Source: Leptidea sinapis
Lineage: Eukaryota; Arthropoda; Insecta; Lepidoptera; Pieridae
Assembly: GCF_905404315.1 (NCBI RefSeq)
Contig: NC_066292.1
Coordinates: 8,246,001 to 8,310,000, forward strand
Direction: 5' to 3'
DNA: 64,000 nucleotides
The notes beneath the pieces are model-generated. The model ran no database searches. It was not told the DNA's origin and saw only the letters and a program-made list of their open reading frames with translations. The stretch's first letter is position 1. The number at the start of each line of letters is the position of its first letter. Position numbers and translations under genes: made by a program. Shown in pieces: positions 22,205 through 32,174 of this stretch.

Positions 22205-22405
22205 TGTAATTGAAATGATTTGTAAATCGAATAAAATGTTAATCATGATATAAAAGAGTGGCAATGAGTTTCTTGCTACTTCTTCTCATTAGCTCAACCC
22301 TTTACTAAGTAGCGGTAGATTCAATAAGAAAAAATATTTATTTTTTACATATCATTTCCGTGACCTACACAAATTAAGTGATTTTGATTTGATTTGATTT
22401 GATTT
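22205..22405 (+). mobile_element. Jockey-like 3' UTR fragment with GATTT tail
   Basis: Matches the reverse complement of the minus-strand LINE UTR (14345-14560): 'attgaaatgatttgtaaa', 'gagtggcaatgagtttcttgc', 'ctcattagctcaaccc', 'gtagcggtagattcaataag'. It ends in a (GATTT)n tail at 22381-22405. Confidence 0.8.
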
Positions 22406-22643
22406 AAAGAAAATTGTCTTTGATCTCTTTCAAGCCTAAACCAGTGATTGTATCGACATGAAACTACCACCATTCGATGCTAAATTTATCCTAGATGGTT
22501 TATGGCTACTATTTTTCGAATTCCAACGTTCTTTCCTTTTAAAATTTGCACAGCGAAACAGGCGGGAACGGCTCGAATTATTATAAAAGACACTATTTTG
22601 TATTAGCCATCTAGATTTTTATTATTTTCTGTTATATATTAAA
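22406..22643. other. Unassigned
   Basis: Nothing was recognised. Confidence 0.4.
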
Positions 22644-22740
22644 CTAGCTGATCGGACAGACGCTGCAATTAAATGAAATATATCTGTATTGCACACCACA
22701 AAATAATTAAACATAACAAAAATCGAGACTATCGCTGTTC
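22644..22740 (-). mobile_element. Helitron-like 3' end, minus strand
   Basis: 'ctagctgatcggacagacgctg', split here as CTAGCTGATCGG plus ACAGACGCTG, is the reverse complement of the Helitron 3' terminus seen at 45507 and 37292 (CTAGC-GACCCGACAGACG). The rightward extent is uncertain. Confidence 0.55.
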
Positions 22741-22755
22741 TGTCAAATTATATAC

Positions 22756-23155
22756 CATATGCTAGTAAAAAAGAATTATCCGCGCCGTGATATTAGCAAG
22801 TGAAGTACCTTTATGCTAGCGTGTGTGCGGTTACGGAGTATACCAGTTACACAATTTTTTCTCCCTTAAATAATCATATATCCACAAATACTTTTATGTT
22901 ATTATTTTTACACTTTTTCACAACGCACGACGGCATTTTTTAAAAATTTTATTACGACACAAACTGATCTGTCACAGACGATGGCAATTCTCATAATGGC
23001 CGCCTATCGGCCTGTAATAGTGTAACACACACACTTACACTATTACAGGCCAATGCACACGCATGGGGCTATGTATTTACACGTTAATCGGCTTGTTTTG
23101 GTGCTACACTGTTATGTAAGGTGACACGGAGTCCTTATTTTTTTACTAGTCCGTG
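22756..23155 (-). mobile_element. TIR element with THAP-like start, copy 1
   Basis: Reverse-complement relative of 30727-31099. Terminal arms contain CTAGTAAAAAA at the left and 'ggagtccttatttttttact' with AGTCCGTG at the right. On the minus strand, an ATG at about 22937 opens MPSCVVKKCKNNN, then VFV, then a stop. The CX4C spacing and the starting MPSC resemble the N-terminus of THAP zinc-finger domains, known in P-element transposases. Only about 20 codons remain. Confidence 0.65.
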
Positions 23156-23435
23156 ACTATATGTAGGATGTGAATTTTGTAATATGTAGTAATAAAATGA
23201 TAAGGAATAATATAGTATTTGTGTAAACGCTTTCACATTACCGCTTTAAAATTGCCAATTTTTTAAGTTGTTTAAAGTTAAAATGGATATAGTAGGTTAT
23301 CAAAATATGCATGACGGACTTTTCTGTGGAACTATATAAGATGCACAATTCCACACTAAATTATTATGTTATATCTGAAAGGGTTAAGACGGCGTTTTCG
23401 TTAAAATCTTCCAGACGGATAATTATTTTCCGACA
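23156..23435. other. Unassigned
   Basis: No recognised signal. Confidence 0.4.
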
Positions 23436-23800
23436 CCTCCAACAGTACATACATACATACAAACACTCACGCCTTGTTCCCGTCGGGGTAGGCAGAGACA
23501 ATAGACAACAGGACTGAAAAAGGAATGCTGAAATGGTTTGGACACGTGGAGCGAATGAGTGAAGAAAGAATGACGCATCAAATATATAAGGCAAGTGTGT
23601 GTGGGCAAGTCGGTCGCGGGAGACCTCGTAGAACATTCGTCGAACAAATTGGGGATGTTTTGAGAAAAGGAGAGGTCCGAAGCACCCGCAACCGGCGAGC
23701 ATGTATGAAAAGAGTAATGAATGTAGAGGAAGCGCGTGAGGTTTGTAAGGATAGAAGCAAATGGCATTCTATTGTCTTTGCCTACCTTAGGTAGGTTAAT
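23436..23800. mobile_element. LINE 3' end with inverted 5' part
   Basis: The plus-strand part, 23523-23794, encodes MLKWFGHVERMSEERMTHQ, GRGRPRRTFVEQIG, RRACMKRVMNVEEAREVCKD and RSKWHSIVFAYL, a conserved LINE C-terminal region. The adjoining 23436-23515 is the element's 3' end on the opposite strand ('tctctgcctacc', 'aaggcgtgag', then a GTAT-rich tail). Both pieces share 'tctattgtct(c/t)tgcctacc', placing them next to each other in the intact element. The layout is that of a twin-priming 5' inversion. Confidence 0.7.
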
Positions 23801-24242
23801 ATATACCAAAATGTATGCAAAAACTTAACAAATCATATACTCAAACCTTCCTCGAGCTTCATGCTATCCGTTGGTGAAAACAACACGAAAAACGGTGCAG
23901 TAGTTTTTAAGTTTACTGCAAACAGACAAACATACGCGGCAGAGGACTTTGTTTTATAATATGTAGTGGTTTGTCAAAATTTTGAACTGTTGCGGTTTAT
24001 GAGATAAGGATTCAACACTACTATCCCAATCAAAAGATTACCTACACTTCATCGGTGAGTGTTTTTTCAACTAAATGTCGATAATTGCTCATGATAAGGT
24101 TCTTCCGTGTTGCCCAGCATTTCTCTACAAGTCCCATAATTCCCGGAACGCTGCTAGCGAGTATAGTAATGTAATATAGTCAAAGATCATACCGCAAGGC
24201 ATTAGCACTTTTACATACTATAACTTACTTATTTATCGTATA
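23801..24242. other. Mostly unassigned; possible repeat 3' end at 23870-23966
   Basis: 'cggtgcagtagtttttaag', 'acagacaaacatacgcggc' and 'gactttgttttataatatg' look like the 3' end of a dispersed lepidopteran repeat, recognised from general familiarity only; no second copy lies in this window. Confidence 0.35.
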
Positions 24243-24533
24243 CCAGTGGGAGGCTCCTTTGTACAGAATGCTGGCTAGATTAGGGGTAAATGGCGCCTAT
24301 TTCTGCCGTGAAACAGTATTGTGTAAACATTTCTGTGTTTCGGTCTGAAGGGCGCCGTAGCTAGTGAAATTACTCGCCAAATGAGACATAACATCTTATG
24401 TCTCAAGGTGACGAGCGCAACAGTAGCCGCTCAGAATGTTTGAGCTTTTCAAGAATCCCGAGCGGCGATGCATTGTAATGAGCAGGGCGTACCAATTACG
24501 ATTAGCTGAACGTCCTGCTCGTCTATTAAAAAT
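24243..24533 (+). mobile_element. SINE-M copy B
   Basis: Complete 5' end (CCAGTGGGAGGCTCC) with the family core. The 3' end is shortened after 'gtcctgctcgtct', so the A-rich tail is largely missing. Confidence 0.85.
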
Positions 24534-25242
24534 ATAGTTTTCGATGTGGTATCAATAATCTTACTCTTTTGTCGATCTCTATGATTTGAATACTGTGGGC
24601 GTGCTCATACCACCAACTAGACCGTCAATCAAACTCGGAACTCCTGCCAAACTACCACGCACATGCCAATCACTTGAATACACGAAAACAAATTATAATA
24701 ACACACAACCGCAGCCTATCTCCCACACACATTTAACAAACAAATATAACCCTTATTGTGACCTTGATAAGTATTAACAAATCTATTCATAATACAAAGG
24801 TTATTCTATAGATTTGATTCTGCAATTTCCTAACAATAAGTAATTGATATGTCTTCAACGGTTTTGAATGACCTACAATCCAGTAACGTCAGAGCTGTTG
24901 TCTTGTTGGTTTTCTGATGAAATACTCGAAAACTGATTCGATTTGAGCTCTGTGAGGGGTCTATGTTGAGTGGTTGTGTATTTTTACCTGCTATTATGTT
25001 TAATTTTGTTGAATGATTCAAGTAGTTTTTATTTGAACAATAAAATATGAAGCACAGCTGAGCACTCGAGTATTGGATGACAGTATCATTGTAAACTCAA
25101 CCCGTTTTTATTTATTAAAATATTCTGCTGAAGGAAACGGAAATCTTACATTGTAAAAAGAGAAGAGAGTTTTATTCGCTACCATTTTTTAAGTGTCAGT
25201 GAGGGTCCAGGTCATCAATCAGTGATCACCACTCTCCAGTTT
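24534..25242. other. Unassigned
   Basis: Short frames at 24586-24777 (+) and 24830-25021 (-) show no recognisable motifs. Confidence 0.45.
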
Positions 25243-25552
25243 ACCAGTGGGAGGCTCCTTTGCACAGGATGCTGGCTAGTTTATAGGTACCACAACGGCG
25301 CCTATTTAGTGAAGCAGTAATGTGTAAGCATAACTGTGTTTCGGTCTGAAGGGTGCCGTAGCTAATGAAGTTTCTGGGTAAATGATACTTAACATCTTAC
25401 GTCTCAAGGTGACGAGTGCAATTGTAGTGCCACTTAGAATTTTTGGGTTTTTCAAGAATCCTGAGCGGTACTGCATTGTAATGGGCATGGCGTATCAATA
25501 ACCATCAGCTGAAAGTCCTGCTCGTCTCGTCCCTTATTTTCATAAAAAAAAC
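25243..25552 (+). mobile_element. SINE-M copy C
   Basis: Full-length apart from a ~10-bp deletion near 25305 (the 'ctgccgt' segment is missing). It ends 'ttattttcataaaaaaa'. Confidence 0.85.
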
Positions 25553-26330
25553 TCTCTTGCAACAAATAATAAAAGAAGCGTTGCCGTCATTTGGATTAGA
25601 TACTAAAGGCAGTCGCTCCATTAGCAATCTGTGCAAGAAAATCATTTTTTCTATAGCAACCTTTACCCCATATATGTTTTTAACATTTCTTTTGAATTTG
25701 GAAACATAGTATGTAAATTTTATGTAATAAAAATATATATACTTTGCTAGTAAAACTACAATTAAGATAATATTTATTTTAACATTTAATTACGTCAAAT
25801 ATTTTCTTTTAATTTTAGAATTTACAGTAATTTTTAAGTTTCTATAGAGAAAAAAAAAATATAACTAAATAGATTATTAGATATTATGTTAAAAATATAT
25901 GCAAAAAAAAAATACCTATTTCCTGTTATATTTTATATTGTTTTACAAAAAAGTAAAAAGTCTAATAAACAAGTTACCTATTCAAGAACCTACACAAAGA
26001 TAATAACCTTAAATATATTTTTACATACAAATTATCCGATTATTTTTAAGGCTTTACAAATACAAATTCCCAGTGTGACTAACTCAAAATAAATGGTATG
26101 ATTTTGTGTTTCTTAAGGAATTCCGCAAACCGTTTGTTTTGACCGGTAAAAGAAATAGACTGGAAAAATATAATACATCCTTCTAGCCTCCTCCAAACAA
26201 CTTGACTTTGACAAATTGCATGGTGCTAGTTTAGCATTGCGAAAGGCCAAAAAACCAAGAAATGTTTCTTACTGAGTGAGCAAACACGAATTTTGCTCTC
26301 TCGTTTTATGTATTAAAACTATCGTTATTT
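25553..26330. other. Unassigned, strongly AT-rich
   Basis: The lysine/isoleucine/tyrosine-rich frame at 25886-26092 is what AT-rich sequence produces by chance. No repeat was recognised. Confidence 0.5.
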
Positions 26331-26825
26331 ATTTATTTTTTATTGAGAAGGAGGATAAACGAGCGTACGGGTTACCTGCTGTTAAGTGATCACCACCGCC
26401 CACATTCTCTTGCAACACTAGAGGAATCACAGGAGTGTTGCCGGCCTTTAACAAAGGTGTAGGTGCTTTCTTTAAGGTACCCATGTCGTGTCCTCCCGGA
26501 AACACCGCACAAGGAAGCTCATTCCACAGCTTTGTAGTACGTGGAAGAAAGATCCTTGAAAACCGCACTCTGAAGGACGACCACACAACCAGATGGTGGG
26601 GATGATATCGTAATTAATGGCGTGTCGTGCGAAGGTGGAATTTGGCGGCAGGAATCAGGTGATCACAGCTCTTCGAAATACTCACCGTGATAAATGCGGT
26701 ACAAGACACACAATGACGCGAGTCTCTATGCTACGCCAAGTGATCTAACCGTTCATAGAGCACTAGGTCTCCGACAATTCGAGCTGCTCTGCGATTAAAA
26801 GTTATTGAGCTAGAGGGCTGAAAGT
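26331..26825 (-). mobile_element. LINE-A copy, minus strand
   Basis: The minus-strand frame reads FRVRFSRIFLPRTTKLWNEL, PCAVFPGGHDMGTLKKA, LLKAGNTPVIPLVLQENVGG. Upstream (26600-26825) the reverse complement carries 'cgccaaattccacc', 'tgtgtcttgtacc' and RTE/Jockey-type coding remnants with stops. The A-rich tail is at 26331-26340. Confidence 0.8.
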
Positions 26826-27129
26826 ACTTTTTTATATTGGGTATATTTCCTCGACAAGTCTCTTTGTGTTAATGTGACAACTGGGGTAAAACTGCATCAT
26901 TTATACGCATAAATATGCAGGCTGCAATATTCTATAAAATCTTTTTCAAATGTGGTTTAGCGCTAAACAAAAATGAATTGAATACCATTCTGAACGTGTT
27001 CTTCATTTGTTACTGATAAGTTCAAACAAAAGGTACTGATTAGTTACAATTTGTACAAACTTTCTTTACATAAAACACAGATCCATCTGTATACAGCTAA
27101 TACCACCTCTGCGCATAAATGGCGCTAAA
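26826..27129. other. Unassigned
   Basis: No recognised signal. Confidence 0.4.
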
Positions 27130-27335
27130 CTTCATAATGACAACTATGACAAATACTATGTTGACTCATTTCATCAAAGAGGATGTAAATTTTCATCTAG
27201 ATTGAATGATAAGAATGGCAACTGTAAAAGTTAGGGGTATTTTTGTGATTTTTTTTCGCGCTGTCTATAAAAAATAGAAATGTAATGAATAGATTAGTCT
27301 TCTCATATTCTGTAGATATATAATTATTTTCATAT
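27130..27335 (-). repeat. Dispersed repeat, minus-strand partner of 2085-2260
   Basis: Contains 'tgtaaaagttaggggta', an A/T run and 'aaaaaatagaaatg', the reverse complement of the blocks at 2140-2210. No coding content. Confidence 0.5.
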
Positions 27336-27410
27336 GTCTTAATAATTAATAACACTATTAATATAAGAAATAATAAAATAAAACTTTAATAATCTAATAA
27401 AATTAATTAA

Positions 27411-27745
27411 TTACAAATTGTAAATATCATTAAGAACGCTGTCGCCAGGTAAGGTGCCCATGAAACTGGTGTAACTTCTTTGTATGGAAAAACTTATTCT
27501 TTGACAGAGGTATGTACCAGATCTAGGGTCATCTGTTAAATGGTGGTTAATGGTTAGATGCCTGGATAACTCTTTTATGAGTTTTTGTGCCAATGAACCC
27601 CAAGGACCCACCGTCTCCACCCCAAAGGGAACAAATATGTATCGATCACCGAGTGATACATATTTCCTCCGCTTTGGGTTTTCGGCAGTTTCCGCCGCTG
27701 CACCTCCCGCTCTAGATGTATGTTCAAAATGAGAGGGTATTCGAT
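27411..27745 (-). pseudogene. Retroelement-like C-terminal reading frame, class uncertain
   Basis: On the minus strand about 105 codons are open: AGGAAAETAENPKRRKYVSL, YIFVPFGVETVGPWGS, AQKLIKELSRHL, RSGTYLCQRISFSIQRS, SFMGTLPG and a TAA stop at 27411-27413. The order 'VPFGVETxGPWG ... QRIS.AIQR ... MGTLP' resembles the C-terminal end of reverse transcriptase-containing proteins I recall from invertebrate genomes, but I cannot name the clade. No upstream catalytic motifs are visible before 27790. Confidence 0.45.
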
Positions 27746-28691
27746 ATAATTATTTATTATTTTTTGTAATAATAAAAGCTTTTTATAAACCGTCAAAAAA
27801 TGATTTCAACTATGTGCTATTTTGACGATTTCTCGGAATAGCAGCCTTAACTGACCAATGAATGATCGTCAGGCGGCAGCCTTTTGAAGGACCTTAAGGA
27901 CATAGCTCCTTACTCTGATCGATTCTAAAGTGTTTTAAAAACTGAGATTTAAGTTTTATTATAGACTTGATCTGAATAGCAATAAAGTAATTTGAAATAC
28001 ATACGAGTAATTGAAACCGCTCTCCCGGTAATTACGAACTAACGGTGAAGTAGCCACGCCCCGAACAACAGCACAATGAGCGCGACCGTTCAATATTTTA
28101 TTAAAACTTTCATTATTATCTAAACCACTTTATACATTCATTTAAAATTCGTTTCATAAACTCTATTCCTTCCAGATAGAGACTAATTTGCTGTAAAATT
28201 GTAAAGTTTGTGGTGAGCAGGCTTGGTGAAGGTAGAGGGTAATTGAATAACAATTATTAAGAGGCATTATTATTACAATAATGGAAATAATAAAACAATT
28301 ATAAAAGTGGGCTTAATAGCACTTGTACGTAAGTCAATAGGTATCGTGTGGCGTTTACGGTTGTTAGTGGCTTTGTGTGTGGACTGTGGAACAAAGTAGA
28401 TGAGAGTTTATATAAAGTGGAGGCACTGGAGTGAGTTATTATACAGACAAGGAATGTGGAAGACCAATAAAAAGCTTTATGTGTCTGCTAATCTTTCTGT
28501 AAAAACAGCATAATAATATATAAATACAAAAAATAATTGCCATCAGAGAGACACGTTAAAGCCAGGAAGAGCTAGACCGATTAGGATATTTCTAGAATAA
28601 TCTGCCTCAATACTTATTTGGGTCAACAAAACGTATAATTGAAATAAAAGCCCAAAGGACTAGATGAATAGTGATTAAACGGCTTAACATG
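27746..28691. other. Unassigned
   Basis: No recognised gene or repeat. It includes 'gtttatataaagtggag' at 28408, which looks like a TATA motif but has no supporting gene. Confidence 0.45.
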
Positions 28692-28998
28692 ATTTTTTTA
28701 TGATAATAAGGGACGAGACGAGCAGGACGTTCAGCTGATGGTAACTGATACGCCCTGCCCATGACAATGTAGTCCCGCTCAGGAGTCTTGATAAAACCAA
28801 AAATTCTGAGTGGTACTACATCTGTGCTCGTCACCTAGAGACGTAAGATGCTTAGTCTCATTTGTGTGTTGTTTCCCAGTAATTTCACTAGCTACGGCGC
28901 CCTTCAGACCGAAAGACAGTAATGCTTACACATTACAGAAATTGGTGCCGTTGTGGTACCCATAATCTAGCCGACATCCTGTGCAAAGGAGACTCCCA
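28692..28998 (-). mobile_element. SINE-M copy D, minus strand
   Basis: Full length: T-rich end at 28692, 'gggacgagacgagcaggacg', the hairpin arms, 'gctacggcgcccttcagacc' and the 5' end at 'ggagactcccac'. Confidence 0.85.
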
Positions 28999-29435
28999 CA
29001 AGTCCCGAGAATCCAGGTTTCTGAAGTATCTTGATTGTTCGACGATGTTCCAGCCAATTGCAATCTGTTGACGTCAACCCATACAGTAGCTTTCTATTAA
29101 ATTCGATGAAATATTTCGGGATATTTCCGCAACTCAACACTTACTGTGCGCCTATTCTGCGTGCATACCCAATGGGTGCTATACTCAATGGGTTCGAGCT
29201 CTTGGAAGCCAAGTAAGTAAACTTTTCACACAACCTTTGAATGTGTTAGTAGTTGTGTGGAGGTCTCCACACGATATATTTTCTTTCGTACCTACGGGTT
29301 CGAAAAACCGAAAACACAATTGGTCGTCGTGGGTGGAGATCGAACCGGAGTTTCCCGGCATTAGCCTTGCATCACTGACGCTCTTAAGCAATATTATATA
29401 AGTTATAAATTTCCAGATAAATCAAATCTTAATAT
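28999..29435. other. Unassigned; weak tRNA-like segment
   Basis: The reverse complement of 29330-29395 has 'gcttaagagcgtcagtg' followed by CCGGTTCGATCTCC, a B-box-like motif. It could be the head of another SINE family; no second copy was seen, so this is only a hint. Confidence 0.3.
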
Positions 29436-29755
29436 ACATAAATGCAGTGTCCTGATGTTTGTTTCTAGTGAACTCCTAAACTAATGAACGGATTTTAATG
29501 GGGATTACTTCATGGAATGCAGTTTAGTCCAACTTGAGAGATAGGATAGTTTTTATTTCGATTTGGGAGTTACAATTATTTTTATTTCCAAAATTTGTTA
29601 TGTATGGACATTTTCTATGAGAGAATTTACTGACGCACGGTTTGACAGTTCTGCTGTGAAACAATTTCATTATAACAACAGAGAGCATATTTTACGAAAT
29701 AATTCTAAATGACATTAGACAAATTCATAAAAGACAGTATTTTATTACCCGCTTT
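29436..29755 (+). mobile_element. Helitron-like fragment, family 3
   Basis: Contains 'aatgaacggattttaatggg', 'ggaatgcagtttagtccaac', 'tatgtatggacat', 'gagagaatttactgacgcac', 'ggtttgacagttctgctgtg'. The same series occurs at 63530-63790 (+) and in reverse at 45560-45815, the latter joined to a Helitron CTAG end. Confidence 0.6.
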
Positions 29756-29960
29756 TTACTAGCTTCACCTGTATGTATGTTTGTTTGTAACCGACTCATT
29801 TGGACGCGATTATAACCCACTTTAAACAGCCAGATTTCGTCCAAACTTCGTAGGTTTATTGAGGACCGATGACAATACATTAATTTAATAAAAATATTAT
29901 ATTTTTCAATTTTAAATTTCAACCATCATCTTTAACTGTTTTATCTAATATTAGGAAATT
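29756..29960 (-). mobile_element. Helitron-like or other TE fragment, minus strand
   Basis: 'ttactagcttcacctgtatg' at the left resembles a reversed CTAG terminus, followed by 'ttggacgcgattataacccac' split around the Helitron-like body. Only one copy in the window, so the call is tentative. Confidence 0.35.
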
Positions 29961-30726
29961 TTCAAATACCAAAGAGAATTTTTAACGCTTTTATAAATAA
30001 ACCAAACAAAAAAGTAGGAAATATTTTCAGTTTTCTAGTTTGATTTTCTATACAAAACGAGTTTTTAAATTTTTTTACTACTATTTTTTTATGTACAGAG
30101 TAAGTTAGTAAGTAAATAAGATCTTTATTTGTTGACTAGGGTAATACATTATTTGAATACATTTCCGCTCTCCAAGTCTCCTCTCATTTTAGCGCCCCAG
30201 AACTTCGTCTGTTGGGTCAGCTAAATCATCAAGCATCTTAATATTTTGTTCATTTTTTTTAAAGAAGCTTACAATATTTAATGATTTCCAAAACATTCTA
30301 TCTTCATAAAGCTCCAAGATCAATAAAGTGTACCTTTCTACAATTATCAAGCGGTGAAAGTATCAATTTCACATGCAAGATATCGATCAGTTTATCGTGA
30401 GTATTACCCCAATTGTAACAAAACCAACTACGGTGACTCTCCCACGCAACCAACCACTGAGCAGGTGGGTACAAGTGGCTACACATCCTCACAGATCCCT
30501 TTCATCCATTGTAACTTAACAATAACATCAATAAGATAAACTATTGTGTTCATCTCTGCTATTGTTATTTTTGTTTGCGGCTTCGATAACTTATACTTAC
30601 TCCGTTCGGTTTTTTCTGATCAATCCTAACAAATAACAAGAATGGCATTTTAAAAACTCTATATTGCTATTTAAGAATAATGAATTTAAAAGCTTCCAGC
30701 TTTTATTAATAAAATCAAAGTATTTC
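29961..30726. other. Mostly unassigned; a Helitron-like end at 30200-30225
   Basis: 'ttcgtctgttgggtcagcta' at about 30206-30225 matches the 3' end of Helitron-like elements, but its terminus is altered and the body was not found. The rest is AT-rich. Confidence 0.35.
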
Positions 30727-31099
30727 CACGGACTAGTAAAAAAATAAGGACTCCGTGTCACCTTACATAACAGTGTAGCACCAAAACAAGCCGATTAACG
30801 TGTAAATACATAGCACCACGCATACACTTACACTACTACAGGCCGATAGGCGGCCATTATCAGAATTGCCACCGTCTGTGACATATGAGTTTGCATCTCA
30901 ATAAAATATTTTAAAAATGCCTTCGTGCGTTGTGAAAAAGTGTAAAAACGATACTGTATCAGTATTTGTGGCCATATCTGATTATTTAAGGAAGAAAAAA
31001 TTGTGGAACTAGTATCCCCCGTAACCGCACACACACTAGCATAACGGTGCTTCACTTGCTAATATCACAGCGCGGAGTCTTTTTTTTTACTCGTCCGTG
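30727..31099 (+). mobile_element. TIR element with THAP-like start, copy 2
   Basis: A 373-bp element. The left end CACGGACTAGTAAAAAAATA is matched in reverse complement by the right end CACGGACGAGTAAAAAAAAA, and both continue into GGACTCCG or AGACTCCG. The flanks AGTATTTC (30719-30726) and AGTACTTC (31100-31107) agree at 7 of 8 bases. An internal ATG near 30917 opens MPSCVVKKCKNDTVSVFV and about 13 further codons before a stop. CX4C and MPSC fit a THAP zinc-finger N-terminus. Eight-bp duplications, ~31-bp inverted ends and a THAP domain are all P-element traits, so a P-like origin is my inference. Confidence 0.7.
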
Positions 31100-31242
31100 A
31101 GTACTTCATGTTTTACGTCAAAATATTTTATTGACATAAAATCAAAAGATTGCTCGTCAACGTCAATCACTAAAATACAATTCAGGTACATGCTAATTAC
31201 ACAAAAGTTTAATCATATACATAGTTTTAAAATAATACGATT

Positions 31243-31278
31243 CATTCAATGACGTTCTATGTCTAGAACGTCATTGAA
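31243..31278. repeat. Perfect palindrome, 16-bp arms, 4-bp loop
   Basis: ATTCAATGACGTTCTA, then TGTC, then the exact reverse complement of the first arm. The core AATGACGTTCTA recurs singly at 31979-31990, so the palindrome is built from part of a local repeat. Confidence 0.9.
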
Positions 31279-31301
31279 TTCAGTTAAACAATTCAAGGCT
31301 G

Positions 31302-31688
31302 AACCCAATGACTAACCTAACCTAACCTAACCTTTTTTTTTTTTTTAACGAGGAGGAAATACATTTACGTACTACCCCAGTGCACTATGGGGCACAGGGA
31401 GTGTGGGACTCAACCACTTAGACCATCTTCTACGTAGCTAGAAGTTGGCCAAGTTTGGTAATACCCACTAAAACCTCCTCGAAAGCAGAGAGTTCCCCTT
31501 TTTGAGAGGTTCTCCGGGATCTTTGCAGGGCATTTCACCGGAGAACCTCGGGGAAGAGGCCATCAGTGGCCCTCTACTGGCTGCTAGGGGCTGGGGTTGA
31601 GAGGTCTTCTTGGACCCCTCTCCCCCTCCTGCCCCGCCCTGCTGCCCTCTGAAGGGCAACCTAACCTAACCTAACCTAACCCAATGAC
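31302..31688. mobile_element. Telomeric CCTAA block with an R1-clade-like LINE 3' end
   Basis: Order: AACCCAATGAC, about 3.5 CCTAA units, a run of 15 T, ~320 bp of G/C-rich sequence, about 4 CCTAA units, then AACCCAATGAC again. On the minus strand this reads (TTAGG)n, element, poly(A), (TTAGG)n. The element part includes 'gggtattaccaaacttgg', 'gtagtacgtaaatgtattt' and 'cctcctcg' directly before the poly(A), the kind of 3' end I associate with telomere-specific SART/TRAS elements of Lepidoptera. The 11-bp direct repeat (31302-31312 and 31678-31688, partly overlapping CCTAAC) suggests the whole block was inserted as a unit. Confidence 0.75.
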
Positions 31689-31800
31689 TTTCTATACATA
31701 TGGACATATCATTCGTAGTGTGCTTAAAATTTTCATATAAATGTTCATAAAATGAAAACTACTGTGCCAAACTATGTAAAAATTATGAGCATAAATCTCA

Positions 31801-31945
31801 GAGTAATCGGTGTACATACATAAAAAAAACCGATTGATAACCTCCTCCTTTTTTAAGGCGGTTAAAAATCATTTAATTCCTACTTAAAGTACAAATCATT
31901 TCTTTTATTGACAGAACAGCGTCTGTTGGGCCAGCTAGTATAATA
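31801..31945 (+). mobile_element. Helitron-like 3' end and adjoining repeat
   Basis: 'gacagaacagcgtctgttgg', then 'gccagctag' followed by T, ends at 31938 with the CTAG terminus. Upstream 'aaccgattgataacctcctcc' resembles another common repeat arm; the relation between the two is unclear. Confidence 0.5.
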
Positions 31946-31977
31946 TATAACAGAAAATAATAAAAATCTAAATGACC

Positions 31978-32085
31978 AATGACGTTCTACACATATGGAC
32001 ATATCATTCGCAGTTTGATAGCGGAACGGGAAAAGTGTGCTTAAAGACAATGTAAGCACACTTTTCTCCTTAGTCGTGTGTCAAT
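31978..32085 (+). repeat. Dispersed hairpin-bearing repeat, copy 1
   Basis: Shares with 33905-34000 the strings 'tgatagcggaacggg' (or 'tgatagtggaacggc'), 'aaaagtgtgcttaaagacaa' and 'ctccttag'. It contains a perfect 14-bp hairpin: GAAAAGTGTGCTTA (32030-32043), a 9-nt loop, and its reverse complement (32053-32066). Confidence 0.65.
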
Positions 32086-32174
32086 CAACAAGCCTAAGTG
32101 TGCTATAAAAAGTACTTAAATAATACATTAACGACTCAAAAATAAGATGGTGTGACTTATCATCGGTAAGATTA

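Noticed and set aside
23423..23809. 128-codon minus-strand frame opposite the LINE
   Set aside because: It crosses the inversion junction and is the antisense of the plus-strand LINE coding region for most of its length.
25886..26092. 68-codon K/I/Y-rich frame
   Set aside because: Composition is that of random AT-rich DNA.
28405..28430. TATA-like motif 'tatataaagtgg' as a promoter
   Set aside because: No gene, initiator or conserved context follows; such motifs are common in AT-rich DNA.
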